A DNA stretch of 64,000 nt from UBA2287 sp964479665 (GCA_964479665.1 CAYZNN010000011.1:24999-88998), one strand, 5' to 3'; counted from the first letter of the stretch, positions 18,616 through 27,304 are shown. Notes: generated by a model not told the origin, from the sequence alone. Numbers and translations are program-made.

Positions 18616-18623
18616 CAAAAATA
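18616..18623 (-). promoter_or_regulatory. -7 box of the siaC operon promoter
   Basis: The minus strand reads TATTTTTG, an exact TAnnTTTG match, ~40 nt upstream of the siaC ATG at 18576. It rules out the longer reading frame starting at 18618. Confidence 0.5.
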
Positions 18624-18854
18624 GAATAAATGCGTTACCGATAGCACCTCAACTACTCGAAAATGTGATGATGTTAATCAATACTGGTAAAATTTGGTTT
18701 ATATAATTAAACAGAATATTGTCTCAGAATTGTGTGAAAATTCAATTCATTAAGGAAACCCACTAGTGTTGCGTTGTTTTTAAAATAAACCTTGTATAAT
18801 CCTATAATTCAGTAAACTATAGACTTTCTTTGATTTTTTGATTTCAAAACACGG

Positions 18855-18862
18855 TACTTTTG
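18855..18862 (+). promoter_or_regulatory. Outward -7 box inside the MITE, pointing at coxB
   Basis: TACTTTTG matches TAnnTTTG exactly and lies 11 nt before the GTG start of the transposase remnant. It is presumably the old transposase promoter. TTTG sequences upstream are at 14 or 22 nt, not ideal spacing. Transcription from it would run towards coxB. Confidence 0.4.
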
Positions 18863-18872
18863 TTAGAAAACC

Positions 18873-19115
18873 GTGAATAAAGGAAAGTTTGTTTTTGCTG
18901 CTGTCAAAACCCAAATTTGGAACGCTGTCTGCACTTACCTGCTGATAGCCTACGCTAAAAAACGGCTAAAAAGTGACCTTTCATTGTACGAAATTACACA
19001 AATCCTGTGCGTCCCAGTTTTTGACAAAACACCAATGAATGTGCTACTTACAAACTTTTCAAAGAACAATGAAATCAAAGATATCTATAATCAGCTGAAT
19101 TTATTCGACTTATAA
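18873..19115 (+). pseudogene. IS4-family transposase remnant (N- and C-terminal ends fused)
   Basis: 80 aa from GTG. MNKGKFVFA is the usual N-terminus of DUF4372-type IS4 transposases, as also seen in the decayed copy at 28010. The rest (KTQIWNAVCTYLL, LSLYEITQILCVPVFDKTP) is the C-terminal end. The catalytic DDE region is absent, so it cannot be an active transposase, yet the fusion kept an open frame. Confidence 0.8.
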
Positions 19116-19195
19116 CGCAACACTAGTGGGCTATAACCATAATTATTACATTTTTCGATTTCCTGTATAGGTAAAAACCTAATAGAGACTGCACT

Positions 19196-20113
19196 ATGTT
19201 CAAGGGAGCGTCAAATTTTGCCCAATCGGTCGACGGAGTTTTTCTCTTCATCACCGCCATTTCGCTATTCTTTTTAATTGGACTAACCATTGCCATGGTA
19301 TGGTTTACCATTCGGTATAGCCGGAAACGGCATCCAAAACCGGTTCAAATTAAGGACAACATGAAGTTGGAACTTACTTGGACAATAATACCGCTTATAT
19401 TGGTCTTGGCCATGTTCTACTACGGTTACACGGTGTTTGTGCCCATGCGCAATGCCCCCGACGAAGCCATGCTGGTAAAAGCAATGGGGCGCATGTGGGA
19501 CTGGACCTTCGAATACCCTAACGGAAAAAAATCGAGAACGCTCGTTTTGCCAGTCGATAAGCCAGTTAAATTCGACCTGTTCTCTGCCGATGTGATTCAT
19601 AGTTTTTACATTCCTGCCTTTAGGGTAAAAGAAGATATGGTGCCAGGCAAGGTTACCAATATGTGGTTTATTCCAACGATTAAAGATACATTCGATGTGC
19701 TTTGTGCGGAGTACTGTGGCGAAAGGCACTCGTATATGACTACCCATGCTATAATTGTTTCCGACGAGGAGTTTGAGCAATGGCTGGCCCAAACCGATGA
19801 GGATTCGGGCGATCATCCGGGCCTTATTATTATGCGAAACAATGCCTGCCTTAGTTGCCACTCGCTCGATGGGTCTAAACTTATTGGCCCAAGTTTCAAG
19901 GGGCTCTACAATTCGCCCAAACGTATTATTGTCGATGGAAAAGAGAATCAGGTTGTAGCAAACGATGAGTACATTATTCGAGCTATATACGACCCCAATG
20001 TGGAACTTGTTAAAGGCCACAAGTCGGGGCTTATGCGCTCATACAAGGATGTAATTACGCAGGAGGAAATGGAACAAATTCTGGAGTACTTCCGAAATCA
20101 CGCTCCCAGCTGA
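19196..20113 (+). CDS. coxB: Cytochrome c oxidase subunit II with fused cytochrome c domain
   Basis: 305 aa. Two N-terminal membrane helices (~17-40 and ~62-85) precede a cupredoxin CuA domain with the ligand motif CAEYCGERHSYM (~170-181). A C-terminal class I cytochrome c domain follows with CLSCH (~222-226) and a distal Met ligand candidate near GLMRSY. This is the caa3-type architecture, in which subunit II accepts electrons directly through its own heme. It is followed after 30 bp by the heme O synthase gene, but the catalytic subunit I is not in the window. The MITE ends 65 bp upstream of the start. Confidence 0.93.
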   Translation: MFKGASNFAQSVDGVFLFITAISLFFLIGLTIAMVWFTIRYSRKRHPKPVQIKDNMKLELTWTIIPLILVLAMFYYGYTVFVPMRNAPDEAMLVKAMGRMWDWTFEYPNGKKSRTLVLPVDKPVKFDLFSADVIHSFYIPAFRVKEDMVPGKVTNMWFIPTIKDTFDVLCAEYCGERHSYMTTHAIIVSDEEFEQWLAQTDEDSGDHPGLIIMRNNACLSCHSLDGSKLIGPSFKGLYNSPKRIIVDGKENQVVANDEYIIRAIYDPNVELVKGHKSGLMRSYKDVITQEEMEQILEYFRNHAPS

Positions 20114-20143
20114 GGCTTCAATTGAACTAATTGAAAATTATTG

Positions 20144-20998
20144 ATGCTATTTAAGCACTACCTAAAGCTTGCCAAGCCCATTCTTTCCGTTGCCATTGCT
20201 TTCACTTCGTTTGCGGGCTGTGTAATTGCTAAGGGAGAGGTAAATGCCGAAACCTTTTATGTTTTTACTGGTGTGTTGCTCATGTCTTCGGGCGTTTCGG
20301 CGCTCAATCAGGTAATCGAACGCAAAACCGATGCGCTCATGGAGCGCACAAAAAAAAGACCCATTGCCAGCGGAAACCTACCGGTTAAAAACGGAGTAGT
20401 AGCCGGTCTCGTAATGTTTTCACTCGGATTCATTCTTATACTTTCACTTTCATTTTGGGCAGCTATGCTCGGTTTGTTCAATGCCGTATGGTATTTGGCT
20501 ATTTACACACCTTTGAAGCAGAAATCGGTTTTTGCGCTTCTAGTTGGAACCATTACAGGCGCAATACCATTCATAATGGGCTTTTTGGCTGCCGGAACAT
20601 CGCAATCTGTTGGCATAGCTCTTTTCGTTTCGCTATTCTTAGTAATCTGGCAAATTCCACATTTCCTTCTGCTCATTGTTAAATACGGAGCCGAATACGA
20701 AACGGCAGGGTTGGCAACTCTTTCCACCTACTGGGGGACCCAAACAGTAAAGCGGGTTACAATTCTATGGATTATCGCATCGGCCATGAGTATATTGCTT
20801 TTGCCGTTCTTTAGCATTTCTCAGCATAGGGCTGCCTCGTATGGTCTCGTATTGCTTTCAATATTTTCAGTGGTTTTTGTTCTTTTTAAGTGGAACTTGT
20901 GGGAGGGCAATAAAACTACTAAGCAGCTTATGCTGCTCGTTAATTTGGTGCAATTTACGCTCATGCTGCTGCTAATTGCCGATTCGCTTTTTCGATAG
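20144..20998 (+). CDS. ctaB: Protoheme IX farnesyltransferase (heme O synthase)
   Basis: 284 aa UbiA-family prenyltransferase with about nine membrane helices. The first prenyl-diphosphate motif is NQVIERKTDALMERTKKRP (~50-70), typical of CtaB/CyoE. The second aspartate-containing loop looks divergent: the YWGTQTVKR region lies where a D-rich motif is expected. It converts heme B to heme O for oxidase assembly, matching its position after coxB. ATG 20144 is preferred over the TTG at 20141. Confidence 0.88.
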   Translation: MLFKHYLKLAKPILSVAIAFTSFAGCVIAKGEVNAETFYVFTGVLLMSSGVSALNQVIERKTDALMERTKKRPIASGNLPVKNGVVAGLVMFSLGFILILSLSFWAAMLGLFNAVWYLAIYTPLKQKSVFALLVGTITGAIPFIMGFLAAGTSQSVGIALFVSLFLVIWQIPHFLLLIVKYGAEYETAGLATLSTYWGTQTVKRVTILWIIASAMSILLLPFFSISQHRAASYGLVLLSIFSVVFVLFKWNLWEGNKTTKQLMLLVNLVQFTLMLLLIADSLFR

Positions 20999-21102
20999 CT
21001 GCTTATTATTAGCCATATTCTGCAAACTTTTATTGATCACCCATATTTATGGTTTGATGGGTTGACTTTCATCCATTTTTGCCCTAATTTTATCGAAAAA
21101 AG

Positions 21103-22026
21103 GTGAGCAAGAAGATACTGATTGCCGGTGGCACTGGCCTCATTGGTCGAGAGTTGGTAAGCACATTGCTTAGCAAAGGATACTCTCTTAGGGTTCTAAC
21201 CCGAAACCAATCATCAGCTTCGAGAAACTCAACTGGAATAAAGATTATTGAATGGGACGGCCATTTTAACCCCAAACTGGTACACGAGGTGGAGGATTGC
21301 CATGCAATTATTAATTTGGCCGGAGAGAGTATAGGATCGGGTTTATGGACTACCAGCAAGCGCAAAAGGCTCATTTGGAGCCGCTTGGGCTCGACCCGCG
21401 CCCTTGGTAGGGCATGCCAGTTTGCTCGAAGCAAGCCCCAAACTTTCATTCAGGCCTCTGCTGTGGGTTATTACCCAAGCGGAACGGATACTCCGCTCTC
21501 TGAACATTCAGAATCGGGAACCGGTTTTCTCTCGCAACTTACGGTCGACTGGGAGGCTTCAGCTATTCACGAGGTACCAAAAGAAACACGTTTGGTTATA
21601 ATCAGAACGGGTGTTGTGCTTTCAATCCGGGGTGGAATGCTTAAGCAGCTGGCACTCCTAGTAAAACTATTTGCTGGTGCTTGGCTTGGCAACGGTCAAC
21701 AAATGGTTCCATGGATCCATATTCGCGACGAGGTGAATGCTATTGTCCACTTGCTAGAGAACGACCAGACCAATGGGACTTACAACTTGGTTTCTCCCCA
21801 AAATGTTTCACTTAAAGCTTTGGTTAAAACCTTTGCCAAAGCCAACGGGCGCCCAGCCTTGTTTTCGATACCCACATGGATTATTAAATTAACCCTTGGG
21901 CAAATGGGTAAAGAGCTGCTGTTAACCAGTTTCAATATTTCTGCCCAAAAACTAATCGATTCGGGATTTCAGTTCGAATTTCCCCAATTACCAGAGGCAA
22001 TAAACAATTTGGTACAGAAAGGGTAG
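21103..22026 (+). CDS. TIGR01777 family SDR oxidoreductase (epimerase-like)
   Basis: 307 aa from GTG 21103; no in-frame ATG precedes the Rossmann motif ILIAGGTGLIGRELVSTLL. It has the markers of the YfcH/SDR39U1 group: VLTRNQ after the second strand, INLAGESIGSG, a YYPSG active-site-like tyrosine region, and VPWIHIRDEVNAIVHLLEN. The DUF1731 C-terminal segment is present. Substrate is unknown. It is about 100 bp after ctaB and convergent with the next lipoprotein gene. Confidence 0.85.
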   Translation: MSKKILIAGGTGLIGRELVSTLLSKGYSLRVLTRNQSSASRNSTGIKIIEWDGHFNPKLVHEVEDCHAIINLAGESIGSGLWTTSKRKRLIWSRLGSTRALGRACQFARSKPQTFIQASAVGYYPSGTDTPLSEHSESGTGFLSQLTVDWEASAIHEVPKETRLVIIRTGVVLSIRGGMLKQLALLVKLFAGAWLGNGQQMVPWIHIRDEVNAIVHLLENDQTNGTYNLVSPQNVSLKALVKTFAKANGRPALFSIPTWIIKLTLGQMGKELLLTSFNISAQKLIDSGFQFEFPQLPEAINNLVQKG

Positions 22027-22029
22027 TCG

Positions 22030-22767
22030 CTATTCTGCCTTCACGTAAACCCGCTGCACAATTTCGAGGGCAGTGGTAAGGGTGTTCAGGTCCGTAAAAA
22101 GTTCTCCCGTTTTTCCCGAAGGGTGGCTATGACCAATGGGTTTCAATTCAAAAACCCCATTGGGTTTCGAAAGATCAATATTAACGGAGTATACAATAGC
22201 TGGTTGCCCGCTGGTTTTGTAATCTTCGTCGTCGGGGTAACGATTGTTATGCCAGTGGTTATTCCAATCCCAAATCTGATTTAGCTCCATTAGCATTCGG
22301 AAATGGGTTGTGCCTTCCTGTACTATGGTTTTAATTTCGAAACTGTTTTTTGGTGTAGCCCCCGAAATGGCATCGGATAGTGGATTTTCGGGTGTGGGTA
22401 AAAATAACCCATCGGGAGCTTTAAATCCCCTTTTGTGCCCCCAGTAAGGAAGTGCTGCGGCACGACGACGCTCGCCTGGTTTCCACTTACCCTTTTCGTT
22501 TACCCCATAAGGGTAAACACCAGTAGCAATGCTTTGCGAAGCATAAAGGGTTTGTATATAGTTACCCTGCTCATCTTCAATCCAAAACACCAGCAACGGA
22601 TGGTAAAATTGTTTCCCCTTTTCGAAAATGATTTGTATTGGAGTGCCTTTATCGAATGGGGTTGTTACCAATTTGTCGGAGCCCAATTCAATATTTTTCG
22701 ATGGGGTTCGGGTGCAGCTGCTTGCGGCTGCAAGGGTTACTGCTATTATTAAAATTCTGTAAAACAT
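22030..22767 (-). CDS. Hypothetical lipoprotein (possibly DUF2271-like)
   Basis: 245 aa from ATG 22767; the frame extends to a TTG at 22776. The leader ends AAASSCTRT, a lipobox. The body has FWIEDEQGNYIQTLYASQS and DAISGATPKNSFEI, followed by a W/H-rich stretch. The W-(I/V)-E-D-x-x-G-x-(Y/F)-x-x-T-L pattern resembles DUF2271 proteins linked to flavin or redox systems, but I am not certain of the family. The neighbouring minus-strand gene 17 bp away encodes a TonB receptor, so a substrate-binding or accessory role is possible. Confidence 0.55.
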   Translation of the reverse strand: MFYRILIIAVTLAAASSCTRTPSKNIELGSDKLVTTPFDKGTPIQIIFEKGKQFYHPLLVFWIEDEQGNYIQTLYASQSIATGVYPYGVNEKGKWKPGERRRAAALPYWGHKRGFKAPDGLFLPTPENPLSDAISGATPKNSFEIKTIVQEGTTHFRMLMELNQIWDWNNHWHNNRYPDDEDYKTSGQPAIVYSVNIDLSKPNGVFELKPIGHSHPSGKTGELFTDLNTLTTALEIVQRVYVKAE

Positions 22768-22784
22768 GGCGATCAATATTTTAA

Positions 22785-25199
22785 TTAAAACTCAATTATT
22801 ACACCTATGGTTGGTAGTATGTTTCCACTGCCCTCACTTCGAAGAGTTTCCAATTGGTAGCGGGTTGGGTCGAGCGGATCGACAATTCTGTTCCCATTTG
22901 CGTCTACGCTAACAATTACTTTGTCGGGTTCATCGCCCTTGAAACCGTATAGGTTCTGAATGTCTAGGTAAAAGTTGAGAGTCCATTTTTTCAGGTAGAA
23001 CATTTTGTCAACCCTAACATCGAGTTGGTGGAATGGCCTCAATCGGAGGGAGTTGAAACGACTAAAATCGAGATAACCCCTTCCTTGGGCATCCCAAGCG
23101 TTAATGAGCGATGAAGTTTGAAGGTCCCAGGGTGTGTAAGGTGCGCCACCCACATAGCGCCACTTGAAACCAGCATCCCAACCCTTTTTAAATGTTCGGG
23201 TAGCGGTTAGGGTGATTAGGTGGCGATTATCCCATGCCGAAGGCAAAAAATTATTGGGTATGGCAGGGTTCAGATTCTGCGACTGGCTCCAAACCAGCGT
23301 GTACGAAAGGATGGTGTTAAAACCCAATAAATTGCGCGCGCGATACAATAGTTCAAGACCGTATGAGCGGCCATTAGCAGTTGAAATCACGGCCTCATCG
23401 CCAAAAGTTCCAAAGTCGGCGCCTTTGCTTGCCAACGAAATGCTGTCGGTTATTGAGAAGGGGTAGTTTGCGTACCACTTGTAAAAACCCTCGAGGGTTA
23501 CCCTGCTATTCTGGTTGGGTCGCCACTCGAAACCACCAACCAGGTGGTCGGCCCGCATGTATTTCAAATTGTTCTGTTTGTTTACAAGGGTGCCATCGGA
23601 TGTTGCAAAGCCAAGCATGGTGTAAGGGGGTTGCTGGTAGTAGCGGCCCACATTGAAATTGGCAAAAAGGTCGCGTTGCAGTTCGTACGAACCCGAAAAC
23701 CGTGGGCTAATTTGGTTCAGCAAGTTGCTCATACGCTGTGAGTAGCTGTTTGCATCGGCGCGCAAACCAAACGAAAGTTGGAGCCTATCGGCATAGAAAC
23801 CTTGGCTAACCTGTCCGAAAATGCTCCATTTAAACAGGTGCAGTTTCGAACTATAGTCGATGGGTGTTAGGGTGCCATTGTTGAAAAAGGCCCGGTAGGT
23901 AGAATTGGTATAACGTGCATGCGCAAACCCACCTCCAGCATTCAGTTTTACTCCATTGTCGTAACGATGGTCGTGCTCGTATCGAAACTTATTTTCCGAC
24001 TCCTGCGAAACATAATCGAGCAGTTTCATATCGTTCTCGTTGTTATCGCGACACTTTATTTGCCGGTTGTTGAGCATGTTACGGCTAAGTACCCACGTAT
24101 CGAACCCTTTTTCGCGGTAGCGCTTATAAACAATACCGTTGGTGTAGGTCCATTGAGTATTTACCGGCACATAGCTGAGTATGTAGCGCTGGTCGGGGGT
24201 TGGGTTTTCAATTCTGGTATTAAGGCTGAATTCATCGATAGCACCAATACCTAAAACCGTAAGTTCATCCCTTTCGTTGAAGCGGGTTCTCGACTTGAAC
24301 TGAAAATCGTTATAAGTTGGCAGAAATGGCAGTCCCAGAGCACTGAAAAGGAATTGCAGATAGGAGCGACGTGCCGAAAAGATGAATGTGGTTTTGTCGC
24401 TCATTGGACCATCGAGAGTGAGAGCCAAATCGCTGGCTCCAACGGCTCCTCGATACTTCATGCGCTCGCTATTTCCGTCAATTAGCCTCAGGTCGAGCAC
24501 CGAACTGAGCGCATTGCCACGCGAAGCGGGAAAGGCTCCTGAGTAGAAGTTCGCTTCGCGAATAAAGTCGGCATTGATAATGCCTACGGGCCCACCCGAG
24601 GCACCCTGGGTGGCAAAGTGGTTGAGGTTGGGTATTTCAACCCCATCGAGGAAAAAGCGGTTCTCGCTGGGTCCTCCACCGCGCACAATAACATCGTTTC
24701 GGTAGGCTGGAGTAGACGCAACGCCCGGTAGCGATTGAATAACACGACTAATATTGCGGTTCCCGCCCGGGTTCTTTTCAATTTCGGCAATGCCAATTCG
24801 TTGTAACGAAACGGGGCTCTCCTCGCTGCGGCGAAAGGGACTGGCCTTCACAATAATTTCTTCGAGTTCGAGTGGGGTTTCTTCCAAAGGAATTTCAATG
24901 AAAGCAGTACGGGCATTGGTTACCATAATGGCCGCCGATACGTAGGGCTTGAAACCCACAGCGGAAATGCGCAGTTCTACAAAACCTGGGGCTAATGCTG
25001 CAAAGCGGAAGTTCCCATCGAAATCGGACGAGGAACCAATGTTGGTTCCCCAAACAACAATATTGGCAAAGGGAACCGGTTCGTTGTTTTTGCTGTTAAA
25101 TATTCTGCCCTGAATCGACCCTGTATTCTGACCGAAAGTGAAAAGGGCAAATATTTGCGATATTAAAACTACTATACTTATTCTGATTAGGGCTCGCAT
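22785..25199 (-). CDS. TonB-dependent receptor
   Basis: 804 aa outer-membrane receptor. Signal peptide (~1-23); carboxypeptidase-like regulatory domain (~27-110; GSIQGRIFNSKNNEPVPFANI); plug domain (~115-240; IQSLPGVASTPAYRNDVIVR, NRFFLDGVEIPNL); then a 22-strand-type barrel ending in a terminal aromatic residue (TIGVIIEF). The ligand is unknown; the adjacent lipoprotein may be its partner. There is no SusD homologue next to it. Confidence 0.88.
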   Translation of the reverse strand: MRALIRISIVVLISQIFALFTFGQNTGSIQGRIFNSKNNEPVPFANIVVWGTNIGSSSDFDGNFRFAALAPGFVELRISAVGFKPYVSAAIMVTNARTAFIEIPLEETPLELEEIIVKASPFRRSEESPVSLQRIGIAEIEKNPGGNRNISRVIQSLPGVASTPAYRNDVIVRGGGPSENRFFLDGVEIPNLNHFATQGASGGPVGIINADFIREANFYSGAFPASRGNALSSVLDLRLIDGNSERMKYRGAVGASDLALTLDGPMSDKTTFIFSARRSYLQFLFSALGLPFLPTYNDFQFKSRTRFNERDELTVLGIGAIDEFSLNTRIENPTPDQRYILSYVPVNTQWTYTNGIVYKRYREKGFDTWVLSRNMLNNRQIKCRDNNENDMKLLDYVSQESENKFRYEHDHRYDNGVKLNAGGGFAHARYTNSTYRAFFNNGTLTPIDYSSKLHLFKWSIFGQVSQGFYADRLQLSFGLRADANSYSQRMSNLLNQISPRFSGSYELQRDLFANFNVGRYYQQPPYTMLGFATSDGTLVNKQNNLKYMRADHLVGGFEWRPNQNSRVTLEGFYKWYANYPFSITDSISLASKGADFGTFGDEAVISTANGRSYGLELLYRARNLLGFNTILSYTLVWSQSQNLNPAIPNNFLPSAWDNRHLITLTATRTFKKGWDAGFKWRYVGGAPYTPWDLQTSSLINAWDAQGRGYLDFSRFNSLRLRPFHQLDVRVDKMFYLKKWTLNFYLDIQNLYGFKGDEPDKVIVSVDANGNRIVDPLDPTRYQLETLRSEGSGNILPTIGVIIEF

Positions 25200-25284
25200 A
25201 TTTGAAATGTTTATTTTTTTAATGAGTTTGTCTAAGGAACACTTGCCAATCGAATTTGTTTACATAATGAGCAATAAAATTAAA

Positions 25285-25316
25285 CAAAAAACCCCGTATT
25301 CAGGAATACAGGGTTT
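25285..25316 (-). terminator. Intrinsic terminator after the DUF3127 gene
   Basis: A strong hairpin (arms about AAACCCTGTATTC and GAATACGGGGTTT on the minus strand) followed by a T run, 22 bp past the stop at 25339. Confidence 0.8.
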
Positions 25317-25338
25317 CATAATAGGGTGTTAAGTTGAT

Positions 25339-25722
25339 TTAGAAGGGCAGATCGCCATTGTCCTCGGCGCTAAAATCGCCGCTGAGGAATGGAGGAATTT
25401 CATCGGAACTTGGCAGTTCAGGAGGCGTAGGATGTGCACCGGCAGTGCTGCTAGCGCCTTGCCGTTCGAGTTTCCATGCTCTCACGTCGGTGTACCACTT
25501 ACCATTGAACTCGCGCGACTCAATATTTATGGAAGCCTTAACGGTTTCGCCCATCTGAATAGCTTCGAGGTCCTTCACCTTATCGCCCCAAAGCGATATG
25601 CATACTTTGCGGGGATACTGATCGGGAGTTTCAATAACAAAATCCTGCTTTACCCAGCTGCCATTACGACCCTGACCGGTTTGCTGCGGGAGTTTGGCAA
25701 TTACTTTTCCTGTTATTTCCAT
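25339..25722 (-). CDS. DUF3127 domain protein (OB-fold, SSB-like)
   Basis: 127 aa. Residues 1-90 (MEITGKVIAKLPQQTG, VKQDFVIETPDQYPRKVCIS, VKASINIESREFNGKWYTDV) match DUF3127, an OB-fold family with single-stranded-DNA-binding-protein character. The tail is acidic and ends in DLPF, reminiscent of the SSB C-terminal tip that recruits partner proteins. No cysteine or catalytic residues are conserved. It is monocistronic between two terminators. Confidence 0.8.
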   Translation of the reverse strand: MEITGKVIAKLPQQTGQGRNGSWVKQDFVIETPDQYPRKVCISLWGDKVKDLEAIQMGETVKASINIESREFNGKWYTDVRAWKLERQGASSTAGAHPTPPELPSSDEIPPFLSGDFSAEDNGDLPF

Positions 25723-25741
25723 GCTATTTGGTGTGCTGTAG

Positions 25742-25776
25742 CAAAAAGGGTCGGGTAGGCATGCTACCAGACCCTT
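25742..25776 (-). terminator. Intrinsic terminator after the FKBP gene
   Basis: A hairpin with GGGTCGGGTAG (25748-25758) and CTACCAGACCC (25764-25774), one mismatch, followed on the minus strand by a T run. Confidence 0.8.
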
Positions 25777-25791
25777 CCTGTTTGGTAAGAA

Positions 25792-26499
25792 TTATTTTTT
25801 ACCAGTTGCTTCTTCTTTAATTATATCGAGCAGCTCAACTTCGAAAATAAGAACGCTATTGGGTTTAATTGGGCTACCCTGGCGAACGTTTACACCATAA
25901 CCCAAATCGGACGGAATATAGAGCATGTATTTGGCGCCCACTTTCATTTTCTGAAGGCCAATTTGCCAGCCCCTAATAACGCTTCCTAGCTGGAACTGAA
26001 TGGGTTCGCCACGACCATACGAAGAATCGAATTCGGTGCCATCAATAAGGGTTCCACGGTAGTTAACCTTAACCACATCGTCAGCTTTGGGGGTTGCGCC
26101 GGTTCCTTCGGTAAGCACTTTGTATTGCAAACCCGACTCGTCAACTATTATACCTTCATTTTTGGCATTCTCTTCGAGGAATTTTTGACCTTCGGCAAGA
26201 TTTTTCTCAGCAGCCTTGTCCTGAATTTTCTGCATATACTCGTTGAGGAAAGTAACAGCCTCCTGATTGGTCATTACGCCTTCTTTGGCAGCCAAACCCT
26301 CTTGAATACCTTTGGCAACCGCTAAAGCGTTAACCTCATTAATTTCCATTTGCTTAAAATAGTCGGCCATGTTAATTCCCAGGGCGTAGCTCATGGAATC
26401 TACATCGGTTTTCAGTTTCACATCCACTTTCGACGATGAGCAGTTGGAAAGCAATGCTGCTGCCAATACAAGCAATAGTAAGTAGTTTAGTTGTTTCAT
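25792..26499 (-). CDS. FKBP-type peptidyl-prolyl isomerase lipoprotein (Mip-like)
   Basis: 235 aa; the leader ends LLSNCSSSK (lipobox). Residues ~30-118 form the helical FKBP_N dimerisation domain (MSYALGINMADYFKQMEI). Residues ~125-228 are the FKBP fold (VKVNYRGTLIDGTEFDSSYG, FQLGSVIRGWQIGLQKM, YGVNVRQGSPIKPNSVLIFEVELL). Asp, Phe, Trp and Tyr pocket residues are present. It would assist periplasmic protein folding at the membrane. Confidence 0.9.
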   Translation of the reverse strand: MKQLNYLLLLVLAAALLSNCSSSKVDVKLKTDVDSMSYALGINMADYFKQMEINEVNALAVAKGIQEGLAAKEGVMTNQEAVTFLNEYMQKIQDKAAEKNLAEGQKFLEENAKNEGIIVDESGLQYKVLTEGTGATPKADDVVKVNYRGTLIDGTEFDSSYGRGEPIQFQLGSVIRGWQIGLQKMKVGAKYMLYIPSDLGYGVNVRQGSPIKPNSVLIFEVELLDIIKEEATGKK

Positions 26500-26615
26500 A
26501 AAATGATTAGTTAATTGTTTTAGTTCAGAAAAAAGATGCAGCGAAGATAATTATAATTCATTGAGCATAACTCAAGAGTTCAATTTTTTTCTTTACTCCA
26601 TTTCATAAAAATCGG

Positions 26616-27272
26616 TTAAAACTTAGTTGCTCTCAGCATATGCTTTTTACCCGGGGGGCCAGCAAGCCTTTCAATATTAAAACCTACCTGGCGCAGCATA
26701 TTCTTTACTTCCCCTTTTACACAGTATGTCACCAGAATACCATTGGGTTCAAGCGCACTAAAAAGTTTACCAAACAGATGTTTCTGCCACATATTGGGTT
26801 GGTCGTTGGGTGCAAATGCATCGAAATAAATAAGGTTGTATGAGTTCTGAGGCTGCCACTGTGTGAAATCGGTATTCAGTTTGGTAATACGAAAGTTTTC
26901 GAATATTTGGTAGTCTGTCTCCCAGGGAGCAACACCAATAGATTCCCAGAGGCTGCCTACAGAATTAGAAAGCACATTACTGTAATTTAACAGTCCCATA
27001 TCCTGAGTGCTTAAAGGGTACAATTCTAAAGCCCAGTAGTTTACATTTATACCTTTTTCGAGAGCATAGGCAGCCGTTAGTGCAGCGTTGAGGCCGGTTC
27101 CGAGCCCAACTTCTAAAAGGTTAATTGGGTTGCCTTCGGTTTGCTGCAAACCAGCCGTTATAAATATATGCTGCGATTCGAGTATTGCACCGTGAAGCGA
27201 GTGGTAGTGTGCACCAAACCGTTTCGAAAATAGGGTGGTCGATCCGTCGGCTGTTAAGTAGGGTTCAATCAT
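26616..27272 (-). CDS. mnmD: tRNA mnm5s2U34 methyltransferase, MnmD-type
   Basis: 218 aa from ATG 27272; the longer frame from 27320 starts upstream of the promoter box, so it is rejected. MnmC N-domain/DUF752 features are GAHYHSLHGAILESQHIFI, the SAM motif LLEVGLGTGLNAALTA, the acidic strand NYWALELYPLS, and LIYFDAFAPNDQPNMW. It catalyses the final methylation of 5-methylaminomethyl-2-thiouridine at the tRNA wobble position. It lacks the MnmC oxidase half, as in other stand-alone MnmD enzymes. It is divergent from ssrA. Confidence 0.88.
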   Translation of the reverse strand: MIEPYLTADGSTTLFSKRFGAHYHSLHGAILESQHIFITAGLQQTEGNPINLLEVGLGTGLNAALTAAYALEKGINVNYWALELYPLSTQDMGLLNYSNVLSNSVGSLWESIGVAPWETDYQIFENFRITKLNTDFTQWQPQNSYNLIYFDAFAPNDQPNMWQKHLFGKLFSALEPNGILVTYCVKGEVKNMLRQVGFNIERLAGPPGKKHMLRATKF

Positions 27273-27296
27273 TGTGAAGAGAGAATATTCAGTTTG

Positions 27297-27304
27297 CAAA
27301 AGTA
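27297..27304 (-). promoter_or_regulatory. -7 box of the mnmD promoter
   Basis: The minus strand reads TACTTTTG, an exact TAnnTTTG match, 25 nt before the ATG at 27272; it decides that start. Confidence 0.55.

Larger units (their letters stand above)
18759..19130 (+). mobile_element. MITE-like internally deleted IS4-type element
   Basis: A 372-bp element bounded by perfect 17-bp inverted repeats, CCCACTAGTGTTGCGTT (18759-18775) and its complement (19114-19130). Inside is an 80-codon frame fusing the first nine and about the last 70 residues of an IS4-family (DUF4372-type) transposase. The centre of the parent (normally ~380 codons) is missing, so it can only move with help from a full copy. 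No clear target duplication was found. It lies in the divergent region between siaC and coxB. Confidence 0.8.

Noticed and set aside
19283..20020. 245-codon minus-strand frame
   Set aside because: Antisense to coxB, which has complete CuA and heme motifs.
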